A stretch of 64,000 bases of DNA from Streptomyces sp. VRA16 Mangrove soil (GTDB taxonomy: Bacteria; Actinomycetota; Actinomycetes; Streptomycetales; Streptomycetaceae): the NCBI RefSeq assembly GCF_017377775.1, contig NZ_JAFVLN010000016.1:171922-235921 (forward strand), written 5' to 3'. Under the pieces are notes generated by a model. That model made no database searches, was not told the DNA's origin, and was given only the letters and a program-made list of their open reading frames with translations. How positions within the stretch are numbered: the first letter of the stretch is position 1; the number at the start of each line of letters is the position of its first letter. Below are positions 23,907 to 31,871 of the stretch, one piece after another. The translations under genes and the position numbers were made by a program.

Positions 23907-24863
23907 ATGCAGGACGTCCCCACGCTGGTCGCCCAGGCGAGGGAGGGCAGGCCGCGGGCCGTGGCCCGGCTGATCTCGCTGGTGGAGGGGGCGTCCCCGC
24001 AGCTGCGCGAGGTCATGGCGGCGCTCGCACCGCTGACCGGGAACGCGTACGTGGTCGGGCTCACCGGATCGCCGGGCGTCGGCAAGTCGACGTCGACGTC
24101 GGCGCTGGTGAGCGCGTACCGGCGGGCCGGGAAGCGGGTGGGCGTGCTGGCCGTCGACCCGTCGTCGCCGTTCAGCGGCGGCGCGCTGCTCGGTGACCGG
24201 GTGCGGATGTCGGAGCACGCCTCCGACCCCGGCGTCTACATCCGCTCGATGGCCACGCGCGGGCACCTCGGCGGTCTGGCCTGGGCCGCGCCGCAGGCGA
24301 TCCGGGTGCTCGACGCGGCCGGGTGCGACGTCGTCCTCGTCGAGACGGTCGGTGTCGGTCAGTCCGAGGTCGAGATCGCCTCGCAGGCCGATACGAGCGT
24401 GGTGCTCCTCGCGCCCGGGATGGGCGACGGGATCCAGGCCGCCAAGGCCGGGATCCTGGAGATCGGTGACGTGTACGTCGTCAACAAGGCCGACCGGGAC
24501 GGGGCCGACGCCACCGCGCGTGAGCTCAACCACATGCTGGGGCTCGGCGAGTCGCGTGCCGCCGGTGACTGGCGGCCGCCCATCGTGAAGACCGTCGCGG
24601 CGCGGGGCGAGGGCGTGGACGAGGTCGTCGAGGCGCTGGAGAAGCACCGGGCCTGGATGGAGGAGCGGGGGGTGCTGGCCGAGCGGCGTGCGGCGCGGGC
24701 CGCGCGCGAGGTCGAGACGATCGCGGTGACCGCGCTGCGGGAGCGGATCGGTGACCTTTCGGGAGACCGGCGTCTTGGGGTCCTGGCCGAGCGCATCGTG
24801 GCCGGAGAGCTTGATCCTTACCGGGCCGCGGATGAACTCGTCGAGGGGCTCACTCGGGGCTGA
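23907..24863 (+). CDS. meaB: MeaB-type GTPase, acyl-CoA mutase chaperone
   Basis: The 318-aa G3E-family GTPase protects adenosylcobalamin-dependent mutases and loads their cofactor. P-loop GLTGSPGVGKST lies at 51-62, then AVDPSSPFSGGALLGDRVRM, the MeaB switch region ETVGVGQSE, and the base-recognition motif NKAD. The dimerisation arm is at the C-terminus (ERIGDLSGDRRLGVLAERI). ATG 23907 is preferred because GGAG lies 5 bp before it; GTG 23892 in the same frame is the alternative. It follows the thiolase. The client enzyme may be IcmA (40.9 kb) and/or a methylmalonyl-CoA mutase outside the window. Confidence 0.93.
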   Translation: MQDVPTLVAQAREGRPRAVARLISLVEGASPQLREVMAALAPLTGNAYVVGLTGSPGVGKSTSTSALVSAYRRAGKRVGVLAVDPSSPFSGGALLGDRVRMSEHASDPGVYIRSMATRGHLGGLAWAAPQAIRVLDAAGCDVVLVETVGVGQSEVEIASQADTSVVLLAPGMGDGIQAAKAGILEIGDVYVVNKADRDGADATARELNHMLGLGESRAAGDWRPPIVKTVAARGEGVDEVVEALEKHRAWMEERGVLAERRAARAAREVETIAVTALRERIGDLSGDRRLGVLAERIVAGELDPYRAADELVEGLTRG

Positions 24864-24942
24864 CGCGCCCTTTCGCCGTAGGGCCGCATCCGGCGCTCAC
24901 GGCTGCGCCCCGTCGGCCCGCCCTCACGCAGCTTCCCCAGGG

Positions 24943-25322
24943 GCGCGGGGCTGTGTCGATCTGCGGTTCCGCCGATGGTGGTCGTGCCCCGTAGGGGCGC
25001 GGGGAACTGCGCGACCAGCCCCCACCGGGCCTGCACTCGGCGGTGGTGCGCCCGGGACCGAGCTGGAGGCCGGTTGGAGCGCTCGCCCCGCGCCGGGGTG
25101 CCGCCTTGCCCACCCTGCCGCCCATGGCGGCAGATTGCCCAAGGCGGCGCGGCAGCCGGCCGGGGCGGGAAAGCCCCGGGCGGCAGATTGCCCAAGGCGG
25201 CCGTGGCGGGCGGCAAATGACCTGCGGCGGCGCGGCAGCCGGCCGGGGCGGGAAGGCCCCAGGCGGCAGATTGCTCAGGGCGGGGGCGACCGGCGGCCGG
25301 GGCGGGAAGGCCCCAAGGCGGG
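24943..25322. repeat. Mosaic intergenic repeat, copy A
   Basis: The 486-bp gap between convergent meaB and the PepSY gene contains no gene. From 24943 to 25147 it is colinear with 42682-42886 at about 97% identity (five mismatches seen, no indel). A shuffled set of modules follows: X (53 bp, 25148-25200), Y (30 bp, 25201-25230), X' (25231-25283) and a partial X. Each X holds the stem CCGGGGC/GCCCCGG and the motif CGGCAGATTGCCCAAGGCGG. Such GC-rich dispersed elements are common in Streptomyces intergenic DNA. Strong stems may also end transcription from both sides. Confidence 0.8.
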
Positions 25323-25349
25323 GTAGGGCGCCGCAGGTGACGGTGGGGG

Positions 25350-25973
25350 TCAGTCGTCGTCGGGTGTCGTGGAGGGCCGGTCCAAGGTCACCGCTCCCGA
25401 CCGGAGGTCCACGTTCCAGTCCTGCTGCGTCCCGTTCGACGACGTCGTCTCGACCTCCCAGACCGTCACCGAACCGTCGTCATCGGCGTCCACCGAGGTC
25501 ACGGTCCCCTTCGCGGACACGGCCCGCGCCGCGTCCGAGGCCGACGTCGAGGCACCCTTCAGCGCGGCAGCGACCCGCGCGGGGTCGTCGTCCTCGTCCC
25601 GGTCCACATGCGAGCCGAGCACCTTCCCCGTGCCCGGGTCCACCTCGACGTGATGCCATGCCGTGGCGCCGGAGCCGATCACGTCGACGTCCCAGACCAG
25701 GCGGCCGTCGTCGGAGTCCAGGTCCGCGCCGGTCACCACACCCGGGGTGTGCTTCAGGGCGGCGGCGATCGCCTCCTCGGCGCCGATCGTCGCGCCCTTG
25801 GCCTCCGCGGCGTTCTCCTGGGCGTCACCGACACCGTCGTCCTTGACCGAGACGCTCGACTTCGACGCCGCCGAGGAGTCGTCGTCGCCGGAGACGGCGA
25901 CCGCCGTGGCGGCGCCCCCGCCGATCAGGGCGACGGCGGCGATGGCGGAGATGAGGGTCGTACGGCGCTTCAT
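25350..25973 (-). CDS. Secreted or membrane-anchored PepSY-domain protein
   Basis: The protein has 207 aa. The N-terminal signal sequence is MKRRTTLISAIAAVALIGGGAATAVA. Two PepSY-like domains then follow: IGAEEAIAAALKHTPGVVTGADLD...WDVDVIGSG...HHVEVDPGTGKVLG, and SASDAARAVSAKGTVTSVDADDDGSVTVWEVET...WNVDLRSGAV. It is very acidic. It is divergent from the response regulator gene, with a CTGAAG repeat box between them. PepSY proteins next to OmpR-type systems are often targets or modulators of the sensor; that link is inference here. Confidence 0.85.
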   Translation of the reverse strand: MKRRTTLISAIAAVALIGGGAATAVAVSGDDDSSAASKSSVSVKDDGVGDAQENAAEAKGATIGAEEAIAAALKHTPGVVTGADLDSDDGRLVWDVDVIGSGATAWHHVEVDPGTGKVLGSHVDRDEDDDPARVAAALKGASTSASDAARAVSAKGTVTSVDADDDGSVTVWEVETTSSNGTQQDWNVDLRSGAVTLDRPSTTPDDD

Positions 25974-26044
25974 GGGGTCCGTCCCTTCGTGGTGACCGAG
26001 GTGACCGGTTGGTCCTCGACGGGAACCACGCTGCCCGAGGGATC

Positions 26045-26081
26045 CTGAAGCCTTGCTGAAGCAACCTGAAGAAGGCTTCAG
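26045..26081. promoter_or_regulatory. Response-regulator-type site: three CTGAAG direct repeats plus one inverted copy
   Basis: CTGAAG occurs at 26045, 26056 and 26066, and the inverse CTTCAG at 26076, so the copies are 10-11 bp apart, about one helical turn. This spacing is typical for tandem binding of OmpR-family regulators. The site lies 25 bp before the response regulator ATG and about 70 bp before the divergent PepSY gene, suggesting autoregulation and control of both. Confidence 0.7.
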
Positions 26082-26105
26082 GAACCATCTGCGACCCTGA
26101 ACGCC

Positions 26106-26777
26106 ATGCGTTTGTTGATCGTCGAAGACGAGAAGCGCCTCGCCCTTTCGCTCGCCAAGGGACTCACCGCCGAGGGCTACGCCGTCGACGTGGTCCACGA
26201 CGGGCTCGACGGGCTGCACCGCGCGAGCGAGTCACCGTACGACCTGATCGTCCTCGACATCATGCTGCCCGGCATGAACGGCTACCGGGTCTGTGCCGCC
26301 CTGCGCGCCGCGGGGAACGACGTGCCGATCCTGATGCTCACCGCGAAGGACGGCGAGTACGACGAGGCCGAGGGGCTGGACACCGGCGCCGACGACTACC
26401 TCACCAAACCGTTCTCGTACGTCGTGCTCGTCGCCCGCGTCAAAGCGCTGCTGCGGCGGCGCGGCAGCGCGGGCCGTGCCAACCCCGTGCACACCGCCGG
26501 CCCGTACGCGGTCGACACCGCCGCCCGCCGCGTCAGCCACGCCGAGCACGGTGAAGTCCCGCTCACGGCGAAGGAGTTCGCCGTGCTGGAGCAGCTCGTC
26601 GTGCGGGCCGGTGAGGTGGTGTCGAAGGCCGACATCCTTGAGCACGTGTGGGACTTCGCCTACGAGGGCGACCCGAACATCGTCGAGGTCTATGTCAGCG
26701 CCCTGCGCCGCAAACTCGACGCCTCCCTGATCCGGACCGTGCGCGGCGCCGGATACCGCCTGGAGGCCCCGCGATGA
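26106..26777 (+). CDS. OmpR-family response regulator
   Basis: The protein has 223 aa. The receiver domain spans residues 1-118, with acidic pocket E7/D8, phosphoacceptor Asp51 in LIVLDIMLPG, Thr in MLTAKD and Lys in LTKPFSY. The C-terminal winged helix contains PLTAKEFAVLEQLVVRAGEVVSKADILEHVWD and ends IRTVRGAGYRLE. It is translationally coupled (ATGA) to the sensor kinase. The CTGAAG repeats just upstream are the likely binding site. The signal sensed is unknown; the divergent PepSY protein is the probable regulon member. Confidence 0.93.
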   Translation: MRLLIVEDEKRLALSLAKGLTAEGYAVDVVHDGLDGLHRASESPYDLIVLDIMLPGMNGYRVCAALRAAGNDVPILMLTAKDGEYDEAEGLDTGADDYLTKPFSYVVLVARVKALLRRRGSAGRANPVHTAGPYAVDTAARRVSHAEHGEVPLTAKEFAVLEQLVVRAGEVVSKADILEHVWDFAYEGDPNIVEVYVSALRRKLDASLIRTVRGAGYRLEAPR

Positions 26778-28162
26778 GCGTCCGCGCCCGCGCCGCGCTC
26801 GCCGCCACCCTCGTCGTCGCCGTCGCGCTCGTCGCGGCCGGCGCCGCGGTGCTGCTCGCCCTGCGCGGCAACCTCACCCAACAGGCCGGGTCGGCCGCCG
26901 ACTCCGCCGCGCGCCGGGTCGCCACGTCGCTGGCCACCGCCGCCGCGCCCGCCGACCTCGACCTGGACGACGACGACCAGCCGGTCCAAGTCGTCGACGA
27001 GGACGGGAGGTTGCTCGCCGCCTCCGACGACCTGGAGCGGATCAGCGGCACCGGGACCGGTGCCGTCAAGCCCGTCCCGGTGCAACGCGACGACGACCGG
27101 GGAGACGACGACCGGGGCAGCGGCAAGGTCTCCGACTCCACCGGCCACCGCGACGGCAGCGCCACCGTGGACGGCGACAGCGCCGACTACCGGTTCGCCG
27201 TCGTCGAGGTCGAGGACACCGCGTACGGAGACCTCACCGTGTACGCGGGCGCCTCGCTGTCGGCCGAACAGAGCGCGGTGACAACGGCGTTGACCGCGAT
27301 GGTGATCGGGCTGCCGGTGCTGCTCGTGGTCGTCGGCTCGGTCACGTACCTGGTCACGCGGCGCGCGCTGCGGCCCGTCGAGGGCATCCGTGCCGAGATG
27401 GCCGCCATCACCGCCTCGCAGGACCTGGGGCGCCGGGTGCCGCAGCCGGACTCCCGTGACGAGGTGGCCCGGCTCGCCGCGACCACCAACGAGACCCTGG
27501 CCGCCCTGGAGGAGTCGGTCGAGCGGCAGCGGCGGTTCGTCGCCGACGCCTCGCACGAGCTGCGCAGCCCCATCGCCTCGCTGCGCACCCAGCTCGAAGT
27601 CGGCTTCGCCCACCCGGAGTTGCTCGATGTGGAGGGCGCCGTCGAGGACACCGTGCGGCTCCAGGAGCTCGCCGCCGACCTGCTGCTGCTCGCCCGGCTG
27701 GACGCGGGCGAGCGGCCCGGCGCCGCCACGGTGGATCTCGCGGCGCTGGTACGCGAGGAGCTGTCCCAGCGGACCGGCGACCGGCTCCCCGTGACCACGG
27801 AGACCGGCGGCGCGGTCCAGGTCACCGGATCCCGCGGCCAGTTGGCCCGGATCCTGGGCAATCTCGTCGACAACGCGCAGCGTCACGCCCGTACCGGCGT
27901 CCGGGTCACGGTCGCCGCCGAGGGCGGCCGCGCGGTGCTCACCGTCGCCGACGACGGGGACGGGGTCCCCGAGCCGGAGCGGGAGCGGATCTTCGAGCGC
28001 TTCGTCCGGCTCGACGACGCGCGCTCCCGGGACGGCGGCGGGGCCGGTCTCGGCCTCGCCATCGCCCGGGACGTGGCGGCGCGGCACGGCGGCACGCTCA
28101 CCGTGCGCACCGCGCCGCAGGGCGGCGCCCTGTTCGAGCTCGGACTGCCGGCGGCCGGATAG
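26774..28162 (+). CDS. Sensor histidine kinase, partner of the OmpR-type regulator
   Basis: The protein has 462 aa. Transmembrane helix 1 is near the N-terminus (AALAATLVVAVALVAAGAAVLLAL). An extracytoplasmic sensor of about 140 aa is highly acidic (DLDLDDDDQP, DDDRGDDDRG), suggesting metal or cationic-ligand sensing. Helix 2 (MVIGLPVLLVVVGSVTYLV) leads to HAMP, then HisKA with RRFVADASHELRSPIASLR. The HATPase boxes are NLVDNAQRH, DDGDGVPEPERERIFERF and GAGLGLAIA. The ATG overlaps the regulator stop by four bases. Whether the acidic sensor binds cations is inference. Confidence 0.92.
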   Translation: MSVRARAALAATLVVAVALVAAGAAVLLALRGNLTQQAGSAADSAARRVATSLATAAAPADLDLDDDDQPVQVVDEDGRLLAASDDLERISGTGTGAVKPVPVQRDDDRGDDDRGSGKVSDSTGHRDGSATVDGDSADYRFAVVEVEDTAYGDLTVYAGASLSAEQSAVTTALTAMVIGLPVLLVVVGSVTYLVTRRALRPVEGIRAEMAAITASQDLGRRVPQPDSRDEVARLAATTNETLAALEESVERQRRFVADASHELRSPIASLRTQLEVGFAHPELLDVEGAVEDTVRLQELAADLLLLARLDAGERPGAATVDLAALVREELSQRTGDRLPVTTETGGAVQVTGSRGQLARILGNLVDNAQRHARTGVRVTVAAEGGRAVLTVADDGDGVPEPERERIFERFVRLDDARSRDGGGAGLGLAIARDVAARHGGTLTVRTAPQGGALFELGLPAAG

Positions 28163-28224
28163 CCGCGTCCACGGGGGAGGTCGGCGGTCCTCCGCGGGCG
28201 CTGCTGCTCAGGTGTTCGCAGGTG

Positions 28225-28701
28225 TCACGGTTTGCCGCGCTGCGAACGCAAGTGCTCGGCGATGGGCGCGAGCGCCTTGTGGAGGTCGCTCAGCTCCTGC
28301 GGCGAGACAAGATCCACGAAGTGCTGCCGCACGGACGCCACGTGGTACGGGGCGACCTTCCTCATGGTCTCCAGGCCGAAGTCGGTGAGGACGGTGTACA
28401 GGCCGCGCCGGTCGGACTCGCAGTTCTCGCGGCGCACCAGGCCGGCGTTCTCCATGCGGGTGATCTGGTGCGAGAGGCGGCTCTTGGACTGCAGGGTCGC
28501 CGCAGCAAGGTCGCTCATCCGCATCCGGTGGTCATCCGCCTCGGAGAGGTTCACCAGAATCTCGTAGTCGTTCATCGTCAGGCCGAAGGGCTGAAGGTCT
28601 TTCTCCAGCTGGTAGTTCAGCAGCCTGTTGACCTCCAGGTGGGTGCGCCAGGCGCACTGTTCCTCGTCGGTCAGCCACCGCGTGGCCGTCTCGGTCTCCA
28701 T
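28225..28701 (-). CDS. absC: MarR-family regulator AbsC
   Basis: The 158-aa protein has the length I recall for S. coelicolor AbsC, a zinc-dependent MarR-type regulator of antibiotic production and zinc-linked coelibactin genes. The winged helix region is MSDLAAATLQSKSRLSHQITRMENAGLVRRENCESDRRGLYTVL. The N-terminal ARTW-like segment (EEQCAWRTHLEVNRLLNYQLEKDL) and C-terminal helices form the dimer arm. His and Cys residues (NCESDRRG, PYHVASVRQH) could hold zinc. Its position between the PepSY two-component system and the AIM24 genes is consistent with the S. coelicolor order as I remember it. Confidence 0.85.
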   Translation of the reverse strand: METETATRWLTDEEQCAWRTHLEVNRLLNYQLEKDLQPFGLTMNDYEILVNLSEADDHRMRMSDLAAATLQSKSRLSHQITRMENAGLVRRENCESDRRGLYTVLTDFGLETMRKVAPYHVASVRQHFVDLVSPQELSDLHKALAPIAEHLRSQRGKP

Positions 28702-28761
28702 GAAATCGATTCTACCTAAGAAGTTGAAAGGCGAACGAACGTGGGGGATGTGACATTGAGC

Positions 28762-28793
28762 CGAACGCCGTACGGAAAAGGGTCAGGCGTTCG
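28762..28793 (-). terminator. Possible terminator of the AIM24 operon
   Basis: CGAACGCC (28762-28769) pairs with GGCGTTCG (28786-28793) over a 16-nt loop, in the 116-bp gap between the end of the AIM24 operon and the start of absC. The stem is weak compared with others in the window. Confidence 0.35.
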
Positions 28794-28817
28794 ACGTCAC
28801 ACTCCGCAGACTACCGC

Positions 28818-29594
28818 TCACAGCCCGAAGCGACGCTGGAGGTCTCCCAGCTGTCCGGGAAGACGCGGCGCCGGTGGCTGACCTGTGCCGGGTCCTTGGC
28901 TACTGCCCGGTACACCCGCCTGGTGAGGTACGTCACCCGTGGCGGTCTCCGGCATCAGCGCCTCGCTGGACTGCAGCAGAACCGTGCCCGCGCCCACGAA
29001 CTCGAACTGGTGCTCCTCGCCACTGACCCCGCCGATGCCCGTCATCGCACGTAGACCGCCGATGACACCTGTCAGGTAGCCATGGTCGTAATGGTGACAA
29101 GGTGACGGACAGTCAGCCCAGCCGACGAGCGCCTGTGGATCTACGCGGATAGGCGGTTCCATGAACACCACGGGCCCGTTCGAAGCGGCGACGAATTTGC
29201 CGGTGCCAATGAGTGTGAGGAAGCCGGGCACGATGGACTGCTTCAGCGCGAGACTTGGCTGAAAAGCGAGCAGATTGCCCGCGCGGATCGTGAGGTTGCC
29301 GTCGTCCAGGTCGTAGGAGTTCACGTCGAAGGCCCGGTCGGCGAGGAGCATCTTGCCGCTGCCCTCCGCCACCACCCAGTCGCTCGCGTGCAGCGGCGAG
29401 TGGAACGACGTGCGGATCAGCCGGTCGAGCCGGCCGTGCCCGATGCCGTTGAACTCCATGCGCCCGTAGTAGGCGATCATCTTGCCCTTCTGCAGGAACC
29501 ACTGGCTGCTCTTGAGTTCCACGCAGAAGGTGTACGCGTTGACGTTGTCGTCGACCGGCAGCGTCCTGGGGTCGTACACGACGGGCCCGCTCAC
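28818..29594 (-). CDS. AIM24-family protein (third of three)
   Basis: The 258-aa protein has the AIM24/TRAP-like beta-barrel pattern: FCVELKSSQWFLQKGKMIAYYG...MEFNGIG, GSGKMLLADRAFDVNSYDLDDGNLTIRAGNLLAF and FLTLIGTGKFVAASNGPVVFM. It differs from the other two copies by a Cys/His patch (WADCPSPCHHYDH) and a Pro/Gly-rich C-terminal tail. The ATG overlaps the previous stop (ATGA at 29591-29594). The bacterial role is not established; mitochondrial AIM24 shapes the inner membrane. All three probably act as one complex. Confidence 0.85.
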   Translation of the reverse strand: MSGPVVYDPRTLPVDDNVNAYTFCVELKSSQWFLQKGKMIAYYGRMEFNGIGHGRLDRLIRTSFHSPLHASDWVVAEGSGKMLLADRAFDVNSYDLDDGNLTIRAGNLLAFQPSLALKQSIVPGFLTLIGTGKFVAASNGPVVFMEPPIRVDPQALVGWADCPSPCHHYDHGYLTGVIGGLRAMTGIGGVSGEEHQFEFVGAGTVLLQSSEALMPETATGDVPHQAGVPGSSQGPGTGQPPAPRLPGQLGDLQRRFGL

Positions 29595-30241
29595 AGCTTC
29601 TCCTCCGACGCCTGGACGTACACCGCACCGCTCCCGCTCAGCTCCAGCTGGAACGCCTCGCCGCTGCCGCGGCCCACCATGTCCCGCCAGCCGAGCGCCG
29701 ACGACAGCTTGTTGCGTACGTCGCCGTGGTGGGCGACGTACGCCTGCGGGTCCACGTGCACCGGGTTGTTCGGCGTGATGGGCACCTCGATGACACCGCC
29801 GTGCGCCATCACGGCCACCGATCCGTGCCCCTTGAGCGTCGTCGTGAACAGGCCCTGCCCGGTCGCCTGCCCACGCACCAGGCCCATCACCCCGCCCTGC
29901 GAGCCCAAGAACATCGTGCCCTGCTGCAGCGTCCCGTCGAAGGCGAGCAGCCGGTCGGCCTCCACGTACAGGGTGTCGCCGGCCAGCGTGATCACCTGCA
30001 CATGGTGGCCGCCGTGGCCGAACAGCACCGTCCCGCTGCCCTCGACGCTCATCAGCGGCGTCGCCTCGTTGGCCACCCGCCGCCCGATCATCGACATCAG
30101 CCCCCCTTGCCCGCCCTGCATGTTGGGCGTGAAGGAGACCTCTCCCTTGTACGCGAGCATCGCGCCGCGCTGGCTGTAGAGCCGCTGCCCCGGCACGACG
30201 GTCGCCTCGATCATCTTCGAGTTGATCTCACGGAACCCCAT
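29591..30241 (-). CDS. AIM24-family protein (second of three)
   Basis: The 216-aa AIM24 domain has IEATVVPGQRLYSQRGAMLAYKGEVSF, VEGSGTVLFGHGGHHVQVITLAGDTLYVEADRLLAFD, GLFTTTLKGHGSVAVMAHG and VHVDPQAYVAHHGDV. ATG 30241 sits one base after the stop of the first AIM24 gene (30243). The longer open frame to 30274 would overlap it and has no ribosome site. Coupling on both sides suggests fixed ratios of the three products. Confidence 0.87.
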   Translation of the reverse strand: MGFREINSKMIEATVVPGQRLYSQRGAMLAYKGEVSFTPNMQGGQGGLMSMIGRRVANEATPLMSVEGSGTVLFGHGGHHVQVITLAGDTLYVEADRLLAFDGTLQQGTMFLGSQGGVMGLVRGQATGQGLFTTTLKGHGSVAVMAHGGVIEVPITPNNPVHVDPQAYVAHHGDVRNKLSSALGWRDMVGRGSGEAFQLELSGSGAVYVQASEEKL

Positions 30242-30242
30242 G

Positions 30243-30881
30243 TCACACGTCCCCCGCGATCGTGTTCCGCTCACTGGGCTGTACGTAGACGAGCCCGTCG
30301 CCCTCGAAGCGGATCTGGAACGCCTCGCCGCCGCCCTCCCCGAAGAACGTACGGAAGGTGACGCCCGACTGGAACGACTGCCGCAGATTCCCCTGGTGCG
30401 CGACGTACGCGCCCGGGTCCACGGTCAGCGGGTAGTCGCGGCTCACCCGCAGCACCACCGCCGGGCCGTCGCTCATGATCGCCGCCTGCCCGTGCCCCTC
30501 GACGGTCGTCGTGAACAGGCCGTTGCCCTGGGAGGCGCCGCGCATGCCGGTGAAGCTGGTGCCGGTGCGCAGCCCCGCGTCCGTGCACAGCAGATTGCTC
30601 GACTCGACGTACAGCTTGTCGCCGCCCAGATTCACCAGGTTGATCTCGCTGGCCCGGTCCGCGAACCAGCAGGTGCCCTGGCCCTTCACCTCCATCACGA
30701 CCATCTGCTCGCCGGTGAGCCGACGCGTGACCATCCCCCGTATCCCCTCGCCACCCCCGCTCAGCTTCTTGAACGCCATACGGCCGTCGTACGCGACCAT
30801 CGACCCGTTCTTCGCCTTGACGCTGTCGCCCGTCATGTCGACGGCGAGCATCTTGCTGCCCTGCAGCCGGAACGTTGCCAC
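30243..30881 (-). CDS. AIM24-family protein (first of three)
   Basis: The 212-aa protein starts at GTG 30881 (VATFRLQGSKMLAVDM). It shares with its neighbour the blocks KNGSMVAYDGRMAFKK, GTCWFADRASEINLVNLGGDKLYVESSNLL, GLFTTTVEGHGQAAIMSDG and LTVDPGAYVAHQG. No signal peptide or membrane helix is visible, so it should be cytosolic and possibly membrane-associated. It heads the operon, divergent from the DUF3817 gene. The start is uncertain because no clear ribosome site precedes it. Confidence 0.85.
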   Translation of the reverse strand: MATFRLQGSKMLAVDMTGDSVKAKNGSMVAYDGRMAFKKLSGGGEGIRGMVTRRLTGEQMVVMEVKGQGTCWFADRASEINLVNLGGDKLYVESSNLLCTDAGLRTGTSFTGMRGASQGNGLFTTTVEGHGQAAIMSDGPAVVLRVSRDYPLTVDPGAYVAHQGNLRQSFQSGVTFRTFFGEGGGEAFQIRFEGDGLVYVQPSERNTIAGDV

Positions 30882-31035
30882 GAGGTCGAAGGTAGCGGGG
30901 CGGGGGAGGGCGCCGACAGGGCTCGAACAGGGCGGTGCCACAATGGAGAGCGCTTGTGCGTACGTTCACAAGATCGACGCACGAGCCGACGAACGCCTCG
31001 TTCGACGCTTCCTCCGACTCCTCGAAGGTGCCCCT

Positions 31036-31389
31036 GTGGACATCAAGACCGCCTCCGCCATCCGCCGACTCCGCCTCGTCTCCGCCCCTGAGGCCGTCTC
31101 CTTCATCCTGCTGCTGGTCTGCTCGGTGCTGAAGCGGACGACGGACTTCAACGCGGTGCCCGTCATGGGCATGGTGCACGGCGTTCTCTTCGTCCTGTAC
31201 GTGATCTTCTGGCTGGACGCCTGGAACCGCGCGAAGTGGAGCTTCGGCCGCGGCGCGCTCTACTTCGTCCTCTCCGTCCTGCCCACCGGCGGCTTCTTCG
31301 CCGAGCGCAAGCTGAAGCGGGAGGCCGAGAAGGCCGTGGACGCCGTGATCGCGTCCCGCGCCCGCAAGGAAGGAATCGTCAACGCATGA
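31036..31389 (+). CDS. DUF3817 integral membrane protein
   Basis: The 117-aa protein has three predicted helices: APEAVSFILLLVCSVLKR, VMGMVHGVLFVLYVIFWLDAW and GRGALYFVLSVLPTGGFFAERK, with a basic C-terminal tail. This is the compact DUF3817 (YdzA-like) layout with the HG and FFAERK motifs. GTG 31036 has GAAGGTG a few bases upstream. It overlaps the next gene as ATGA. A second DUF3817 gene is at 40.4 kb. Function unknown. Confidence 0.85.
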   Translation: MDIKTASAIRRLRLVSAPEAVSFILLLVCSVLKRTTDFNAVPVMGMVHGVLFVLYVIFWLDAWNRAKWSFGRGALYFVLSVLPTGGFFAERKLKREAEKAVDAVIASRARKEGIVNA

Positions 31390-31679
31390 TCGTCGCCTTT
31401 TCCGTGACGCCGCTCGGGGTCGGTGAGGACGTGGGGGAGTACGTCGCCGACGCGGTCCGTGTCGTGCGGGAGTCGGGGCTTCCGAACCGTACCGACGCCA
31501 TGTTCACCTCGGTCGAGGGTGAGTGGGACGAGGTCATGGACGTGGTCAGGCGCGCCGTGGCCGTCGTCGAGGAGCGGGCCCCCCGAGTCTCGCTGGTGCT
31601 GAAGGCGGACATCCGCCCCGGCGTCGTCGACGGTCTGACGTCGAAGGTCGCGACCGTGGAGCGGCACCTCGCCGAGTAG
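31386..31679 (+). CDS. MTH1187/YkoF-type thiamine-binding family protein
   Basis: The 97-aa protein has the ferredoxin-like DUF77 fold: MIVAFSVTPLGVGEDVGEYVADAVRVVRESGLPNRTDAMFTSVEGEWDEVMDVVRRA. This family forms tetramers that bind thiamine-like ligands. It starts within the stop of the DUF3817 gene (ATGA), so the two are coupled. A strong terminator follows. No thiamine biosynthesis gene is near. Confidence 0.88.
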   Translation: MIVAFSVTPLGVGEDVGEYVADAVRVVRESGLPNRTDAMFTSVEGEWDEVMDVVRRAVAVVEERAPRVSLVLKADIRPGVVDGLTSKVATVERHLAE

Positions 31680-31702
31680 GTCATCCGCACACCGGCACCA
31701 CC

Positions 31703-31740
31703 CGCGCCCCTGAAGCGAGTTCCGCTCGCTCAGGGGCGCG
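31703..31740 (+). terminator. Intrinsic terminator after the thiamine-binding gene
   Basis: CGCGCCCCTGAAGCGAG and CTCGCTCAGGGGCGCG form a 16-bp stem with one bulged A and a TTCCG loop, followed by TTGGTGT. It separates this operon from cslA. Confidence 0.75.
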
Positions 31741-31871
31741 TTGGTGTGACGGCGTCCGTATACCTCACTCTTACGCCTCTTCCGGTTCGACACGCCCACG
31801 AAAGTCACCTTTTGTGAGGGTATCGACACGCCCGGCCACCGACGGCGGGGCGGCAGAACCTGGAGGGCGCT

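Noticed and set aside
24818..25846. Open frames across repeat copy A and the PepSY gene
   Set aside because: The frames arise from the GC-rich repeat and from the antisense strand of the PepSY gene; similar frames appear in copy B for the same reason.
28690..28735. Zur- or AbsC-type operator overlapping the absC start
   Set aside because: Only a TTCT-N5-AGAA dyad is visible; it does not match a motif I can state with confidence.
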